Shown: positions 1 through 8,142 of the stretch, in pieces
Layout: each line of letters starts with the position of its first letter
Numbering within the stretch: position 1 is the stretch's first letter
The notes under the pieces: generated by a model
Told to the model about the DNA's origin: nothing
Seen by the model: the letters and a program-made list of their open reading frames with translations, nothing else
Databases searched by the model: none
DNA from: Rhizobium sp. Root274
Lineage (GTDB): Bacteria > Pseudomonadota > Alphaproteobacteria > Rhizobiales > Rhizobiaceae
Reading direction: 5' to 3'
NCBI RefSeq assembly: GCF_001429245.1
Contig: NZ_LMJE01000007.1
Location: 961,559-1,025,558, forward strand
Length of the DNA: 64,000 bases
Translations under genes and position numbers: made by a program

Positions 1-44
1 CCCGCCGCTTTGCGGCGACCTCCCCCCTCAAGGGGGAGGTAGGG
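1..44. repeat. Partial GC-rich intergenic repeat (family B)
   Basis: This stretch contains two short palindromes: CCGCCGC-tttg-CGGCG, then CCTCCCCCCTCAAGGGGGAGG. The second has the same core as repeats at 11652-11697, 22880-22985 and 35904-36030 (CCTCCCC, TTGAGG or TTGTGG, then AGGG). It lies just after the stop codon of the dehydrogenase gene and is cut by the window edge. It could form a terminator-like hairpin in RNA, but there is no clear T-tract. Confidence 0.6.
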
Positions 45-45
45 A

Positions 46-1218
46 TCAAACCTTCACCCAACCACCATTCTTCTTGCCCGACTCGATACAAGCCGTGACA
101 AACGCCACGCCCTTCACGCCGTCATCAACGGTCGGATAAACCACGGCCGGATCAACCGCCGCCCCTGTCCGCGCTGCCTGGATGGCCGCAGCCGCCTCCG
201 AATAGATGGTCGCAAAGGCTTCGAGATACCCCTCCGGATGCCCCGAAGGAATTCGGGTGACCCGCGCCGCAGCCGAATTTGCCCCTGCCCCACCACGGGT
301 GATCAACTGCTTCGGTTCACCCAGCCGTGTGAACCAGAGATAGTTCGGATCGGCCTGCGTCCATTCAATCCCGGCCTTGGTGCCGTAGATGCGGACCTTC
401 AAACCGTTCTCATTGCCCGTCGCAACCTGGCTGCACCACAACATGCCCTTGGCACCGCCTTTGAAGCGCAGCATCACATGCGCATTGTCATCGAGACGAC
501 GGCCTTCGACGAAAGTGTGCACGTCGGCCGCCAGTTCATCCAGTTCGAGACCGGAGATGAAGGAGCCGAGGTTATAGGCGTGCGTGCCGATATCGCCGGT
601 CGAGCCGCCGACGCCGGACTGGGCAGGATCCGTGCGCCAGACGGCCTGCTTGGCGCCGGTTTGCTCGACGGGTTCGGCGAGCCAATCCTGCGGATATTCC
701 ATCTGCACCAGCCTGATGTCGCCGAGTTCGCCTGAGCGTACCAGCTCGCGCGCATGGCGGACCATCGGATAGCCGGTGTAATTATGCGTCAGGATGAACA
801 GCGCCTTCGCCTTGTCGGCAACGGCTTTGAGAGCCTTGGCGTCCTCCAGGTTCGATGTCAGCGGCTTGTCGCAGATGACATGGATACCCTTTTCGAGAAA
901 AGCCTTGGCGGCGGCGAAATGCACATGGTTCGGGGTGACGATCGACACCGCCTCAATGCCATCGGGTCGCGTCGATTCCTTGTCCGCCATCTCCTGGAAG
1001 GAGCCGTAGCACCGCTCCGGGTCGAGCCCGAGATCGCGGCCCGACGCCAGCGACTTTTCCGCCGTCGAGGACAGCGCGCCGGCAACGAGGTCATAATGGT
1101 CGTCCAGCCGGGCGGCCATGCGATGCACTGCACCGATAAATGCCCCCTGCCCGCCGCCGACCATGCCAAGGCGAATTTTCGCCGCGCGTTGTTCCGATTT
1201 GCTCGCTTCGATCGCCAT
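46..1218 (-). CDS. Gfo/Idh/MocA family NAD(P)-dependent sugar dehydrogenase
   Basis: The predicted 390-residue protein has the two-domain layout of the Gfo/Idh/MocA family. An N-terminal Rossmann fold starts with GMVGGGQGAFIG (residues 18-29), the CDKPL motif holds the conserved lysine (K118), and GDIGTHAYNL supplies the conserved D209 and H213 of the active site. Such enzymes oxidise a hydroxyl of a sugar or inositol with NAD(P). I use the ATG at 1218, which follows a GGGAG ribosome binding site; an in-frame TTG lies 15 bases upstream. It is the last gene of a five-gene minus-strand cluster after a sugar ABC transporter and a TIM-barrel isomerase. Dehydrogenase plus TIM-barrel partner is the arrangement of E. 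coli YcjS/YcjR, which act on 3-keto-glycosides, so a 3-keto sugar intermediate is my inference. The true substrate is unknown. Confidence 0.88.
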   Translation of the reverse strand: MAIEASKSEQRAAKIRLGMVGGGQGAFIGAVHRMAARLDDHYDLVAGALSSTAEKSLASGRDLGLDPERCYGSFQEMADKESTRPDGIEAVSIVTPNHVHFAAAKAFLEKGIHVICDKPLTSNLEDAKALKAVADKAKALFILTHNYTGYPMVRHARELVRSGELGDIRLVQMEYPQDWLAEPVEQTGAKQAVWRTDPAQSGVGGSTGDIGTHAYNLGSFISGLELDELAADVHTFVEGRRLDDNAHVMLRFKGGAKGMLWCSQVATGNENGLKVRIYGTKAGIEWTQADPNYLWFTRLGEPKQLITRGGAGANSAAARVTRIPSGHPEGYLEAFATIYSEAAAAIQAARTGAAVDPAVVYPTVDDGVKGVAFVTACIESGKKNGGWVKV

Positions 1219-1256
1219 GATGTTTTCTCCCAAAAACTAAATTTCGCACGGTGTTA

Positions 1257-1398
1257 CCCCCCTCTGCCCTGCCGGGCATCTCCCCCAGAAGGGGGGAGAA
1301 CGGATCGGCGCTGCCGCTTTGCCTGGAACGGAAGTCCACAAGGGCGGCGGCCACTCTCCCCCCTTGTGGCGAAGATGTCACGGTGTGACAGAGGGGGG
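1257..1398. repeat. Intergenic mosaic repeat with terminal inverted repeats
   Basis: This 142-bp element is bounded by CCCCCCTCTG (1257-1266) and its inverse CAGAGGGGGG (1389-1398). Inside are a GCCCTGCCGGGC palindrome, a CTCCCCC/GGGGGGAG pair and a CTCCCCCCTTGTGG block. The architecture resembles rhizobial mosaic elements but the sequence is not the RIME1 type seen at 11715-11819. It lies between two genes of one putative operon and could add a stem-loop to the transcript. Confidence 0.6.
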
Positions 1399-1433
1399 TA
1401 CGCCCCGGTCGCCCGGTTCTTTTAAGAGGCGAA

Positions 1434-2486
1434 CTACAGCCCCAGCATCCGCCGGTTCGCCGCATCATCCGTGCCGCCGGAGGCAAAATCGTCAAACGCC
1501 TTTTCGGTCACGCGGATGATATGCGCCTTGACGAACTCGGCTCCCTCACGGGCGCCGTCTTCCGGATGTTTGAGCGCGCATTCCCATTCGACAACGGCCC
1601 AGCCGTCGAAATCGTTCGCCGCCATCTTGGAAAAAATCGCGCCGAAATCCACCTGGCCGTCGCCGAGCGAGCGGAAGCGCCCGGCGCGCTGCACCCAGCC
1701 CTGATAACCGCCATAAACGCCCTGCCGGCCGGTCGGATTGAATTCCGCGTCCTTGACGTGGAACATCTTGATCCGATCCTTGTAGATGTCGATGTTGTCG
1801 AGATAGTCGAGGCACTGCAGCACATAATGCGAGGGGTCATAGAGCATGTTGGCGCGGGGATGGTTCTTCACCCGTTCCAGGAACATCTCGAAGGTGACGC
1901 CATCATGCAGGTCTTCGCCCGGATGGATCTCGTAGCAAACGTCGACGCCCTGCTCGTCCGCATAGTCAAGGATTGGCGTCCAGCGGCGGGCAAGTTCGTC
2001 GAAAGCGGTCTCGACGAGACCGGCCGGACGCTGCGGCCAGGGATAGATGAACGGCCAGGCGAGCGCGCCGGAGAAAGTCGCATGCGCCTTGATGCCGAGA
2101 TTCTTAGACGCCTTCAGCGCGTATTTGACCTGTTGCACAGCCCATTCCTGGCGTGCCTTCGGATTGCCGCGCACTTCAGGTGCTGCAAAGCCGTCGAAGG
2201 CCTCGTCATAGGCCGGATGCACGGCGACCAGCTGGCCCTGCAAATGGGTGGAAAGCTCGGTGATCTCGACGCCGTTCTGGCGCGCCACACCGGCGAGTTC
2301 GTCACAATAATCCTTGGATTCAGCAGCCTTCTTCAGGTCCATCAGCTGGCCGGCCCAGGTCGGAACCTGCACGCCGACATAGCCCTTGTCAGCCGCCCAT
2401 TTGGTGATTCCATCCCAGGTGTTGAACGGTGCGGCATCGCCCGCGAACTGGCCGAGAAAGATCGCCGGCCCCTTGATCGTCTTCAT
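1434..2486 (-). CDS. Sugar phosphate isomerase/epimerase family TIM-barrel protein
   Basis: The 350-residue protein belongs to the xylose-isomerase-like TIM-barrel superfamily (AP_endonuc_2 fold). Four candidate divalent-metal ligands sit on successive strands: E186 in CYEIHPGED, D217 in MLYDPSH, H243 in MFHVKD and E300 in VVEWEC. The start at 2486 is fixed by AGGGAGGAG six bases upstream; a longer frame to 2513 lacks a site. Family members isomerise, epimerise or beta-eliminate sugar derivatives, often on a keto sugar made by a Gfo/Idh/MocA partner, which here is the next gene downstream. I infer that the pair processes the sugar imported by the upstream ABC transporter. The exact reaction cannot be read from sequence. 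Confidence 0.85.
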   Translation of the reverse strand: MKTIKGPAIFLGQFAGDAAPFNTWDGITKWAADKGYVGVQVPTWAGQLMDLKKAAESKDYCDELAGVARQNGVEITELSTHLQGQLVAVHPAYDEAFDGFAAPEVRGNPKARQEWAVQQVKYALKASKNLGIKAHATFSGALAWPFIYPWPQRPAGLVETAFDELARRWTPILDYADEQGVDVCYEIHPGEDLHDGVTFEMFLERVKNHPRANMLYDPSHYVLQCLDYLDNIDIYKDRIKMFHVKDAEFNPTGRQGVYGGYQGWVQRAGRFRSLGDGQVDFGAIFSKMAANDFDGWAVVEWECALKHPEDGAREGAEFVKAHIIRVTEKAFDDFASGGTDDAANRRMLGL

Positions 2487-2580
2487 GAATTCTCCTCCCT
2501 GAGATCCCTGCAACGTTTCCGTAAACGATTACAGGAGATGGATTTTCGACACAACCGCAATGATCGGAACATGGACAAAT

Positions 2581-2603
2581 CTGCCCGGGAAAAACCCGGG
2601 CAG
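2581..2603 (-). terminator. Stem-loop downstream of the sugar-binding protein gene
   Basis: Perfect 9-bp hairpin CTGCCCGGG / CCCGGGCAG with a five-base loop, followed on the minus strand by ATTTGTCC. It lies between the binding-protein stop and the isomerase start. With no long T-tract it may attenuate or stabilise the mRNA 3' end of the binding-protein gene rather than fully terminate. Confidence 0.6.
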
Positions 2604-2628
2604 GAGAGTGTTGAAGCAAGCGGAAGGA

Positions 2629-3582
2629 TCAGAACGGCGAGTCCGGGAAGTAGTAGTTCTTCGCATTGTCGGCGGTGATCAGCGTCGCGTCCAGCGTATA
2701 GGTGCCATGGACCGGAACGCTGTCGTAGAGCGCAGCAGCCGTCAGCTCCATAGCGGTGCCGACCATCGACGGCGGATAGAGAACGTTCACGGGAACCATC
2801 TTGTCGCCATCCATGACCTTCTTGATCATGTCCTTGGAACCGGCACCACCGATGATGTACTGGATATCGGTGCGCTTGGCCTGCTCGATGGCCTGCAACA
2901 CGCCGACAGCCATGTCGTCGTCCTGGCACCAGACCACATCAATCTTCGGATACTTGGTCAGATAATCCTGCATGACCTTGAAGGCATCGTCGCGGTTCCA
3001 GTTGCCGAACTGGCGGTCGAGAACCTTGACGTTGGAGCCCTTGATGCCTTCGTCGAAGCCGTCCTGGCGCTGCTGGTCGATCGGGATCGGCAGACCGCGG
3101 ATGATGACGACTTCCGCATCCGGCGAGTTCTTGGCGATATACTCGCCGGCGACCTTGCCGAGCGCCGGGTTATTGCCGGCAACATAGAGGTCACGGACGC
3201 TGTTGTCGTTCATCGACGGCGCACGGTCGACGATCGTGACGAAGTGGCCCTTGCCCTTCACTTCCTTCATCGCATTGACCAGCGGATCCGGATCGGTCGG
3301 CAGGATGACCAGAGCATCGATGCCCTGGACTTCCAGGTCCTGGACCGCGTTTGCCTGGGTGGCCGGATCTGCCGAGGTCTTGACGACGACGTTGAGGCCC
3401 GGATGCTCCTTCATCAGGAGTTCGGCGACGCGGTTGGCGTGGTAGACGACGCCGGCCGTCCAGCCGTGGTCGGCAGCGGGAATGGAGACGCCGATGGTCT
3501 TCGTCTCCTGCGCCTCTGCTGCCGTGAAGATCGACGCCAGCGCCGTCATGGCGACAGCGAGGCCTAACAGTTTCTTGTGCAT
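2629..3582 (-). CDS. Sugar ABC transporter periplasmic substrate-binding protein (RbsB-like)
   Basis: The 317-residue protein begins with a signal peptide (KK, hydrophobic core, cleavage near AEAQ, residues 1-25) and continues as a type-1 periplasmic binding fold of the ribose/galactose cluster: TIGVSIPAADHGWTAG at the mature N-terminus, DALVILPTDPDPL and IGGAGSKDMIKKV further on. It should deliver a sugar to the permease encoded just upstream. The start at 3582 is chosen because AGGAAA precedes it and it opens directly into the signal peptide; the same frame extends to 3945 without support. Hairpins lie on both sides of the gene (2581-2603 and 3618-3651), a common way of raising binding-protein mRNA over membrane components. 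Ligand not predictable. Confidence 0.9.
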   Translation of the reverse strand: MHKKLLGLAVAMTALASIFTAAEAQETKTIGVSIPAADHGWTAGVVYHANRVAELLMKEHPGLNVVVKTSADPATQANAVQDLEVQGIDALVILPTDPDPLVNAMKEVKGKGHFVTIVDRAPSMNDNSVRDLYVAGNNPALGKVAGEYIAKNSPDAEVVIIRGLPIPIDQQRQDGFDEGIKGSNVKVLDRQFGNWNRDDAFKVMQDYLTKYPKIDVVWCQDDDMAVGVLQAIEQAKRTDIQYIIGGAGSKDMIKKVMDGDKMVPVNVLYPPSMVGTAMELTAAALYDSVPVHGTYTLDATLITADNAKNYYFPDSPF

Positions 3583-3617
3583 TGGTTTCCTCCCAAAGTG
3601 ACAAAGGGTCGAGTGAA

Positions 3618-3651
3618 AAACGGACCGGGCGACCCTCCTGCCCGGCCGTTT
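3618..3651 (-). terminator. Terminator-like hairpin between permease and binding-protein genes
   Basis: AAACGG(a)CCGGGC pairs with GCCCGGCCGTTT around a nine-base loop (one bulged base). On the minus strand it is followed by TTTTTCACTC, so it has the form of an intrinsic terminator within the operon. It may be a partial attenuator or a processing barrier. Confidence 0.6.
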
Positions 3652-3653
3652 GC

Positions 3654-4664
3654 CTACGCCTTGCGCGCCAGCGACCGCTGGACGAGCATCGCGATGATGA
3701 TGATCGTGCCCTGGATGGCGCCGATCAGATATTCGGAGATGAAGTTCGAGAGCAGCATGATGTTGCCGACGAGCTCGAGGATGAAGGCACCGCAGATCGT
3801 GCCCCAGACGCGGCCGGCACCACCCTTCAGCGCAGTGCCTCCGACGACGACGGCGGTGATCGCCTGCAGCTCCCAGAGGATGCCGGTCGTGGCCGATGTC
3901 GAGCCGAGACGCGGCACGTAGAGGAGCACGGCAATCGCCACGCAAAGCCCCTGGATGACGAAAGCGATGGTACGCACCCGGTCGACGGCAATGCCGGAAT
4001 AACGCGCGACATCCCGGTTAGAGCCGACGGCAACGACGTGACGACCGTAACGCGTGCGGTAGAGAATGACGGCAGCAATGGCTGTGACCACCAGAATGAT
4101 GACGATCGGCACCGGCAGACCGAGGATCGAGCCGAAATAGACCGGCCGGTAGATCTCCTGCTGGACGGGATCGCGAAGGGTGATCGCCCCGCCCTGGGAG
4201 AGCCAAGTGGTCAGGCCTCGATAGATGCCCATGGTGCCGAGCGTCGCAATGAACGGCTCGATCTTGCCGACGGTGGTGATCAACCCATTCAGAAGCCCGC
4301 AGAGAGAACCGATGACGATGGCAAGAGCCATGGCCGCTGCGATCATCAGTCCTGGATCGGCAATAGCGCCGGAATTCATGAACAGGATCATCAGGCTCGC
4401 GACGAAGGCGACCATCGAACCGACCGAGAGGTCGAGGTCCCCCGACGAGATGACGAAGGTCGCCCCGACGGCGATGATCGCAATGAAGGCCGAACGGGTG
4501 GCGACATTGGCGAGGTTGGTAAGGCCGATGAAGTTCGGGTTCACCAGCGCGCCGACGATCAAAAGGATCAGCAGCGCGGCAAAGGGGGCCACGGCGCGCA
4601 GGTCGACGTCGCGCCAGGTGCGGCGTGAACGGCCAGTTGTGGTCGTTTCAGTTTCGGCAGTCAT
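3654..4664 (-). CDS. Sugar ABC transporter permease (RbsC/BPD_transp_2 family)
   Basis: The 336-residue integral membrane protein has about eight to ten hydrophobic segments, starting with VAPFAALLILLIVGALV, and the family signature around ISSGDLDLSVGSMVAF. It forms the channel for the sugar carried by the binding protein 71 bases downstream, powered by the ATPase encoded upstream. The start at 4664 (MTAETET) has GAGGAG about ten bases upstream; the frame extends to 4709 without a good site. It is the second gene of the LacI-controlled cluster. Substrate class (pentose, hexose or polyol) is not resolved. Confidence 0.9.
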   Translation of the reverse strand: MTAETETTTTGRSRRTWRDVDLRAVAPFAALLILLIVGALVNPNFIGLTNLANVATRSAFIAIIAVGATFVISSGDLDLSVGSMVAFVASLMILFMNSGAIADPGLMIAAAMALAIVIGSLCGLLNGLITTVGKIEPFIATLGTMGIYRGLTTWLSQGGAITLRDPVQQEIYRPVYFGSILGLPVPIVIILVVTAIAAVILYRTRYGRHVVAVGSNRDVARYSGIAVDRVRTIAFVIQGLCVAIAVLLYVPRLGSTSATTGILWELQAITAVVVGGTALKGGAGRVWGTICGAFILELVGNIMLLSNFISEYLIGAIQGTIIIIAMLVQRSLARKA

Positions 4665-4760
4665 GTCTTCCCGTCTCCTCCCGCGCGCCTTGGCTATGAG
4701 GCTGCGCACCCTGAAGTCTTCGTCTCAAACCCGGTCTTGCCGCCGGGCTGTCGTGATTGA

Positions 4761-6287
4761 TCAGCTCGCCATTTGCCGTTTCAGGCCGGCGGCGTAGCGC
4801 ATGATCGTCTGCTCGTTGATGTCCTCGCCTTCGAGCAAACCGACCATCCGCCCCTCGCGCATGACCGCCACCCGCGTACAGAGCCCGATCACTTCCGGCA
4901 TCTCCGAGGAGATGACGATGATCGACCGTCCCTCGCGGGCGAGTGCCGCGATGAAATGATAGATCTGCTGTTTGGTGCCGACATCGATGCCGCGCGTCGG
5001 CTCGTCGATGATGATGATCTGCGGCTCGACTTCCATGATCTTGGCGAGCAGGAGCTTCTGCTGGTTGCCACCGGACATCCGCCCGACCCGCACCTTGTCG
5101 TCGCGCACCCGAATGTCGAAGCGGCGCTTGGCACGCGCCATGGCCTTCGCCTCGCTGCCGGGATCAAGGTAACCGTGACGGACGTGATTATCCATGGACT
5201 GCAGGGTCAGATTGGCGGTCATGCCCTCGCCCAGCAACAGGCCCTTGCCCTTGCGATCCTTGGTCATATAGGCGAGCCCGCGCCGGTTCGCCTCGCGAAA
5301 ATCGCCGGCGTCGAGGATCATTCCCTTCAGCCAGACCTCGCCTGACAGACGGGGACGCAAACCGGCAACGGCCTCCATAAGCTCCGTCCGCCCCGACCCG
5401 ATCAGACCGGAAAAGCCGAGCACCTCGCCCCGCTTCAGATCAAAGCTGGCATGCTTGACGAAGCCGGTTGTCAGATCCTTGACCGACAGCACGATCTCTT
5501 CGTCGACATCAGGCTCATGTTTCGTCGGATAAAGGCTCGACAATTCGCGGCCCACCATCAGCTGCGCGATCGCCTCGCCGTCGAGCGCCGAGGTCGGCGC
5601 CGTCTTCACCCACTGCCCGTCACGCAGCACCGTCACCCGGTCGGTCAGTTCCATCACCTCGTCGAGCTTGTGGGAAACGAAAACGAAGCTGGTACCGCTG
5701 GCGCGCAACTTGCGCACCTGGTCAAACAGCACTTCCGTCTCGTCGCGCGACAACACGGCGGTCGGCTCGTCCATGAACACGATGCGCGCCTTGCGGCTGA
5801 TCGCTTTGGCAATCTCGACCATCTGCTTGTCGGCAACCGCCAGCGAACTGATCAGGGCATTTTCGTCGATGTGCGAGCCGAGCTGGTCGAGCACACGCCG
5901 CGCCTCGGCCCGCATCACCTTGCGATCCAGCATGCCGAAGCGCGTGACTTCGCGTCCGAGAAAAAGGCTCTCGGTGACGGTCAGATGATCGGCAAGATTG
6001 AATTCCTGGTGGATGAGCACGATGCCGAGCGCTTCGGCGGCACCATTGGCCGGCAGCGTCACCGGCTCGCCATCAAGCAGGATGCGGCCGGCGGTCGCCT
6101 GTTCAAAGCCTGACAGGATCTTCACGAGCGTCGATTTGCCAGCACCATTCTCGCCCATGAGCGCGTGGACCTCGCCCGGCAAGACGTCGAAATCCACGCT
6201 GAACAGCACCTGGACGTCGCCAAATGATTTCGAGATACGCTCCGCCACGAGCACGGGTGTCCGTGCCTCGCCCCCAGCCAATGTCAT
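4761..6287 (-). CDS. Sugar ABC transporter ATP-binding protein, double cassette (RbsA-like)
   Basis: The 508-residue protein has two tandem nucleotide-binding domains, as in RbsA/MglA. The N-terminal cassette has Walker A GENGAGKST (residues 45-53) and Walker B IVFMDEPTAVLS. The C-terminal cassette has the degenerate P-loop GLIGSGRTE normal for this family, the signature MSGGNQQK and Walker B IIIIDEPTRGID. The start at 6287 follows GGGAGG. It is the first gene of the cluster, 40 bases from the tandem operator at 6328-6362, so its transcription is probably controlled by the divergent LacI protein. Confidence 0.93.
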   Translation of the reverse strand: MTLAGGEARTPVLVAERISKSFGDVQVLFSVDFDVLPGEVHALMGENGAGKSTLVKILSGFEQATAGRILLDGEPVTLPANGAAEALGIVLIHQEFNLADHLTVTESLFLGREVTRFGMLDRKVMRAEARRVLDQLGSHIDENALISSLAVADKQMVEIAKAISRKARIVFMDEPTAVLSRDETEVLFDQVRKLRASGTSFVFVSHKLDEVMELTDRVTVLRDGQWVKTAPTSALDGEAIAQLMVGRELSSLYPTKHEPDVDEEIVLSVKDLTTGFVKHASFDLKRGEVLGFSGLIGSGRTELMEAVAGLRPRLSGEVWLKGMILDAGDFREANRRGLAYMTKDRKGKGLLLGEGMTANLTLQSMDNHVRHGYLDPGSEAKAMARAKRRFDIRVRDDKVRVGRMSGGNQQKLLLAKIMEVEPQIIIIDEPTRGIDVGTKQQIYHFIAALAREGRSIIVISSEMPEVIGLCTRVAVMREGRMVGLLEGEDINEQTIMRYAAGLKRQMAS

Positions 6288-6327
6288 GCAATCCTCCCCG
6301 CGGCTCCTCAACCGCCATGGTGATCTG

Positions 6328-6362
6328 TGTAAACCTTTACATCGCCAATGTAAAGGTTTACA
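6328..6362. promoter_or_regulatory. Tandem LacI-type operator in divergent promoter region
   Basis: A perfect inverted repeat of 15-bp arms, TGTAAACCTTTACAT (6328-6342) and ATGTAAAGGTTTACA (6348-6362), separated by 5 bases. Each arm is itself a palindrome (TGTAAA, two bases, TTTACA), so this reads as two LacI-family dimer sites with centres 21 bp apart, on the same DNA face. It lies between the ABC ATPase gene and the lacI-type gene and probably mediates repression of the cluster and possibly autoregulation. Confidence 0.8.
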
Positions 6363-6464
6363 TCATCACATCATGGGGACAATGTGAGCCCTGCCGGCTT
6401 TCGCAGCCGCAACAGGAACGGTAAGGTCTCCAACGATTCCATGCGGATAGGGGGATGGAGCCGC

Positions 6465-7484
6465 GTGCCGAATTCAGCACCAGCGACGATCGAAGACGTG
6501 GCACGCATCGCGGAAGTGTCGATCGCGACGGTGAGCCGTGCCATCCACACGCCCGACAAGGTCGCCAAGACCACGCGCCAGCGCGTCAATCAGGCGATTG
6601 CGATCACCGGCTACACGACCAATGCCATGGCGCGCTCGTTGCGCATGGGCCGGTCGAACATGATCCTGATTCTTGCGCCGGATATCGGAGACCCGAATTT
6701 TTCCTCGACGCTGATCGGTCTCGAAAATGAAGCGCGTGCTCATGGTTACGGCGTCCTGATCGGACACACCCAGAACGATCCGGAGCGAGGCCTCGAATAC
6801 CTGAAATTCCTAAGTTCCGGCCAGGCGACAGGGCTCGTGCTGTTCACCGGCCATGAACCCTTCGGCCACCAGGTACTGGGCCAGCGCCTGCCGCCCTCGG
6901 TTGCCGTCTTCGAACCGGTCTTCGGCTCGAAAATCTCTTATGTCGGCGTCGACGACGTAGCCGGTGCAAGAAAGGCCGCCGAACACCTGCTGTCCTCCGG
7001 CCACCGCTCCATCGCCTTCATCGGTGACAGCAAGACAAGGCTTGGCCACCAGCGCCGCCGCCAGGGTTTTGACAAGGCGCTCGATGCCGCCCGCATCCCA
7101 CCCAATCAGCGCTTTGTCCTGGAAGGCGAAGGCACGATCGAAAGCGGCCGCCTAGCCGTCGAGCAACTCTTCATGCGCGACCAGCTGCCGACCGCCTTCA
7201 TGTGCGTCAACGACGCCACCGCCGTCGGCGTCATCAACGGCCTGACTGCCCGCGGCTATGACCTGCCGCACGACTTCTCCGTCATCGGCTTCGACGACGT
7301 GCCCCAGGCGACCTATCTGAACCCGGCACTCACCACCATCCGCCAGCCTCGTACGGCCATCGGTCGCCAGGCGATGGCGCTGCTGATCAAATCCCTCTCC
7401 GAGCGCCCGACCGAACGCGAGGAGATCCTGCTGATGCCGGATCTTATCGTCAGAGGGTCGGTCACGGGACCGGCAAAGCGGTAG
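6465..7484 (+). CDS. LacI family transcriptional regulator of the adjacent sugar cluster
   Basis: The protein (about 339 residues) has an N-terminal LacI helix-turn-helix (TIEDVARIAEVSIATVSRAI, residues 8-27) and hinge, then a periplasmic-binding-like effector domain with the family motifs FMCVNDATAVG and VIGFDDVP. I chose the GTG at 6465 because GGATGGAG lies just upstream and the HTH follows at the usual distance; in-frame ATGs at 6384 and 6441 would add unusual leaders. It is divergent from the ABC/isomerase/dehydrogenase genes with the tandem operator between them, so it most likely represses them until the sugar or a metabolite binds. Confidence 0.9.
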   Translation: MPNSAPATIEDVARIAEVSIATVSRAIHTPDKVAKTTRQRVNQAIAITGYTTNAMARSLRMGRSNMILILAPDIGDPNFSSTLIGLENEARAHGYGVLIGHTQNDPERGLEYLKFLSSGQATGLVLFTGHEPFGHQVLGQRLPPSVAVFEPVFGSKISYVGVDDVAGARKAAEHLLSSGHRSIAFIGDSKTRLGHQRRRQGFDKALDAARIPPNQRFVLEGEGTIESGRLAVEQLFMRDQLPTAFMCVNDATAVGVINGLTARGYDLPHDFSVIGFDDVPQATYLNPALTTIRQPRTAIGRQAMALLIKSLSERPTEREEILLMPDLIVRGSVTGPAKR

Positions 7485-7600
7485 GTCCCCATCCCGTGTT
7501 CCACTTCAGTGGACCCATCTTGCCTGTGGACCGTTGACCAGGATCCCACTGTCCTGCCAAATCAGGCGCCCCACCCGGCCCTGACAATCGGAATCCCCCC

Positions 7601-8083
7601 ATGAGTGTCGCCTTCACCAAGGAAGAGAGTTCGGAAACAGCCGCGGAGCTTCACCTCCCGGATCGCCCGATCTCGGCCCATCCGAACCTGGTGACGGCGG
7701 AAGGCTTGAAGCGTCTCGAAGCCCAGGCGGAGGAAGCCCGCGCCGCCTATCTCGCTGCCCAGGCGGTCGAGGACATCAACGAGCGCCGCCGTCAGTCGGC
7801 CGTGCCCTATCGTGATCTCAAATACCTGACCGAGCGACTGCGTACCGCGCAGGTCATTCCCGCACCGGAGAGCAGCGCTGTGGTCGCCTTCGGCAGCCGG
7901 GTCACCTTCGAGCGCGACGACGGCCGCGTGCAGACCTACCGTATTGTCGGAGAAGACGAGGCAGATCCGAAGACCGGCTCCATTTCCTTCGTCTCGCCGG
8001 TGGCCAGCCGCCTGATGGGCAAGGCGGTCGGCGATGTGGTGAACGTCGGCGACCAGGAATTGGAGATCACGGCCATCGGCTGA
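7601..8083 (+). CDS. GreA/GreB family transcription elongation factor-like protein
   Basis: The 160-residue protein has an N-terminal charged, helical region (about residues 28-75, LVTAEGLKRLEAQAEEARAAY, compatible with a short coiled coil) followed by the FKBP-like GreA/GreB C-terminal domain (about 85-160, FGSRVTFERDDGRVQTYRIVG and ISFVSPVASRLMGKAVGDVV). Gre factors enter the RNA polymerase secondary channel and stimulate transcript cleavage in backtracked complexes. The length and divergent N-terminus suggest a GreA paralogue rather than the main housekeeping copy. It is a single gene flanked by the LacI gene and a palindromic repeat. Confidence 0.85.
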   Translation: MSVAFTKEESSETAAELHLPDRPISAHPNLVTAEGLKRLEAQAEEARAAYLAAQAVEDINERRRQSAVPYRDLKYLTERLRTAQVIPAPESSAVVAFGSRVTFERDDGRVQTYRIVGEDEADPKTGSISFVSPVASRLMGKAVGDVVNVGDQELEITAIG

Positions 8084-8142
8084 CGGTCAGCGCCGCCGCC
8101 ATACTCGATGCCTGCGACGGACGTCGCAAATCCGCAAACGTC

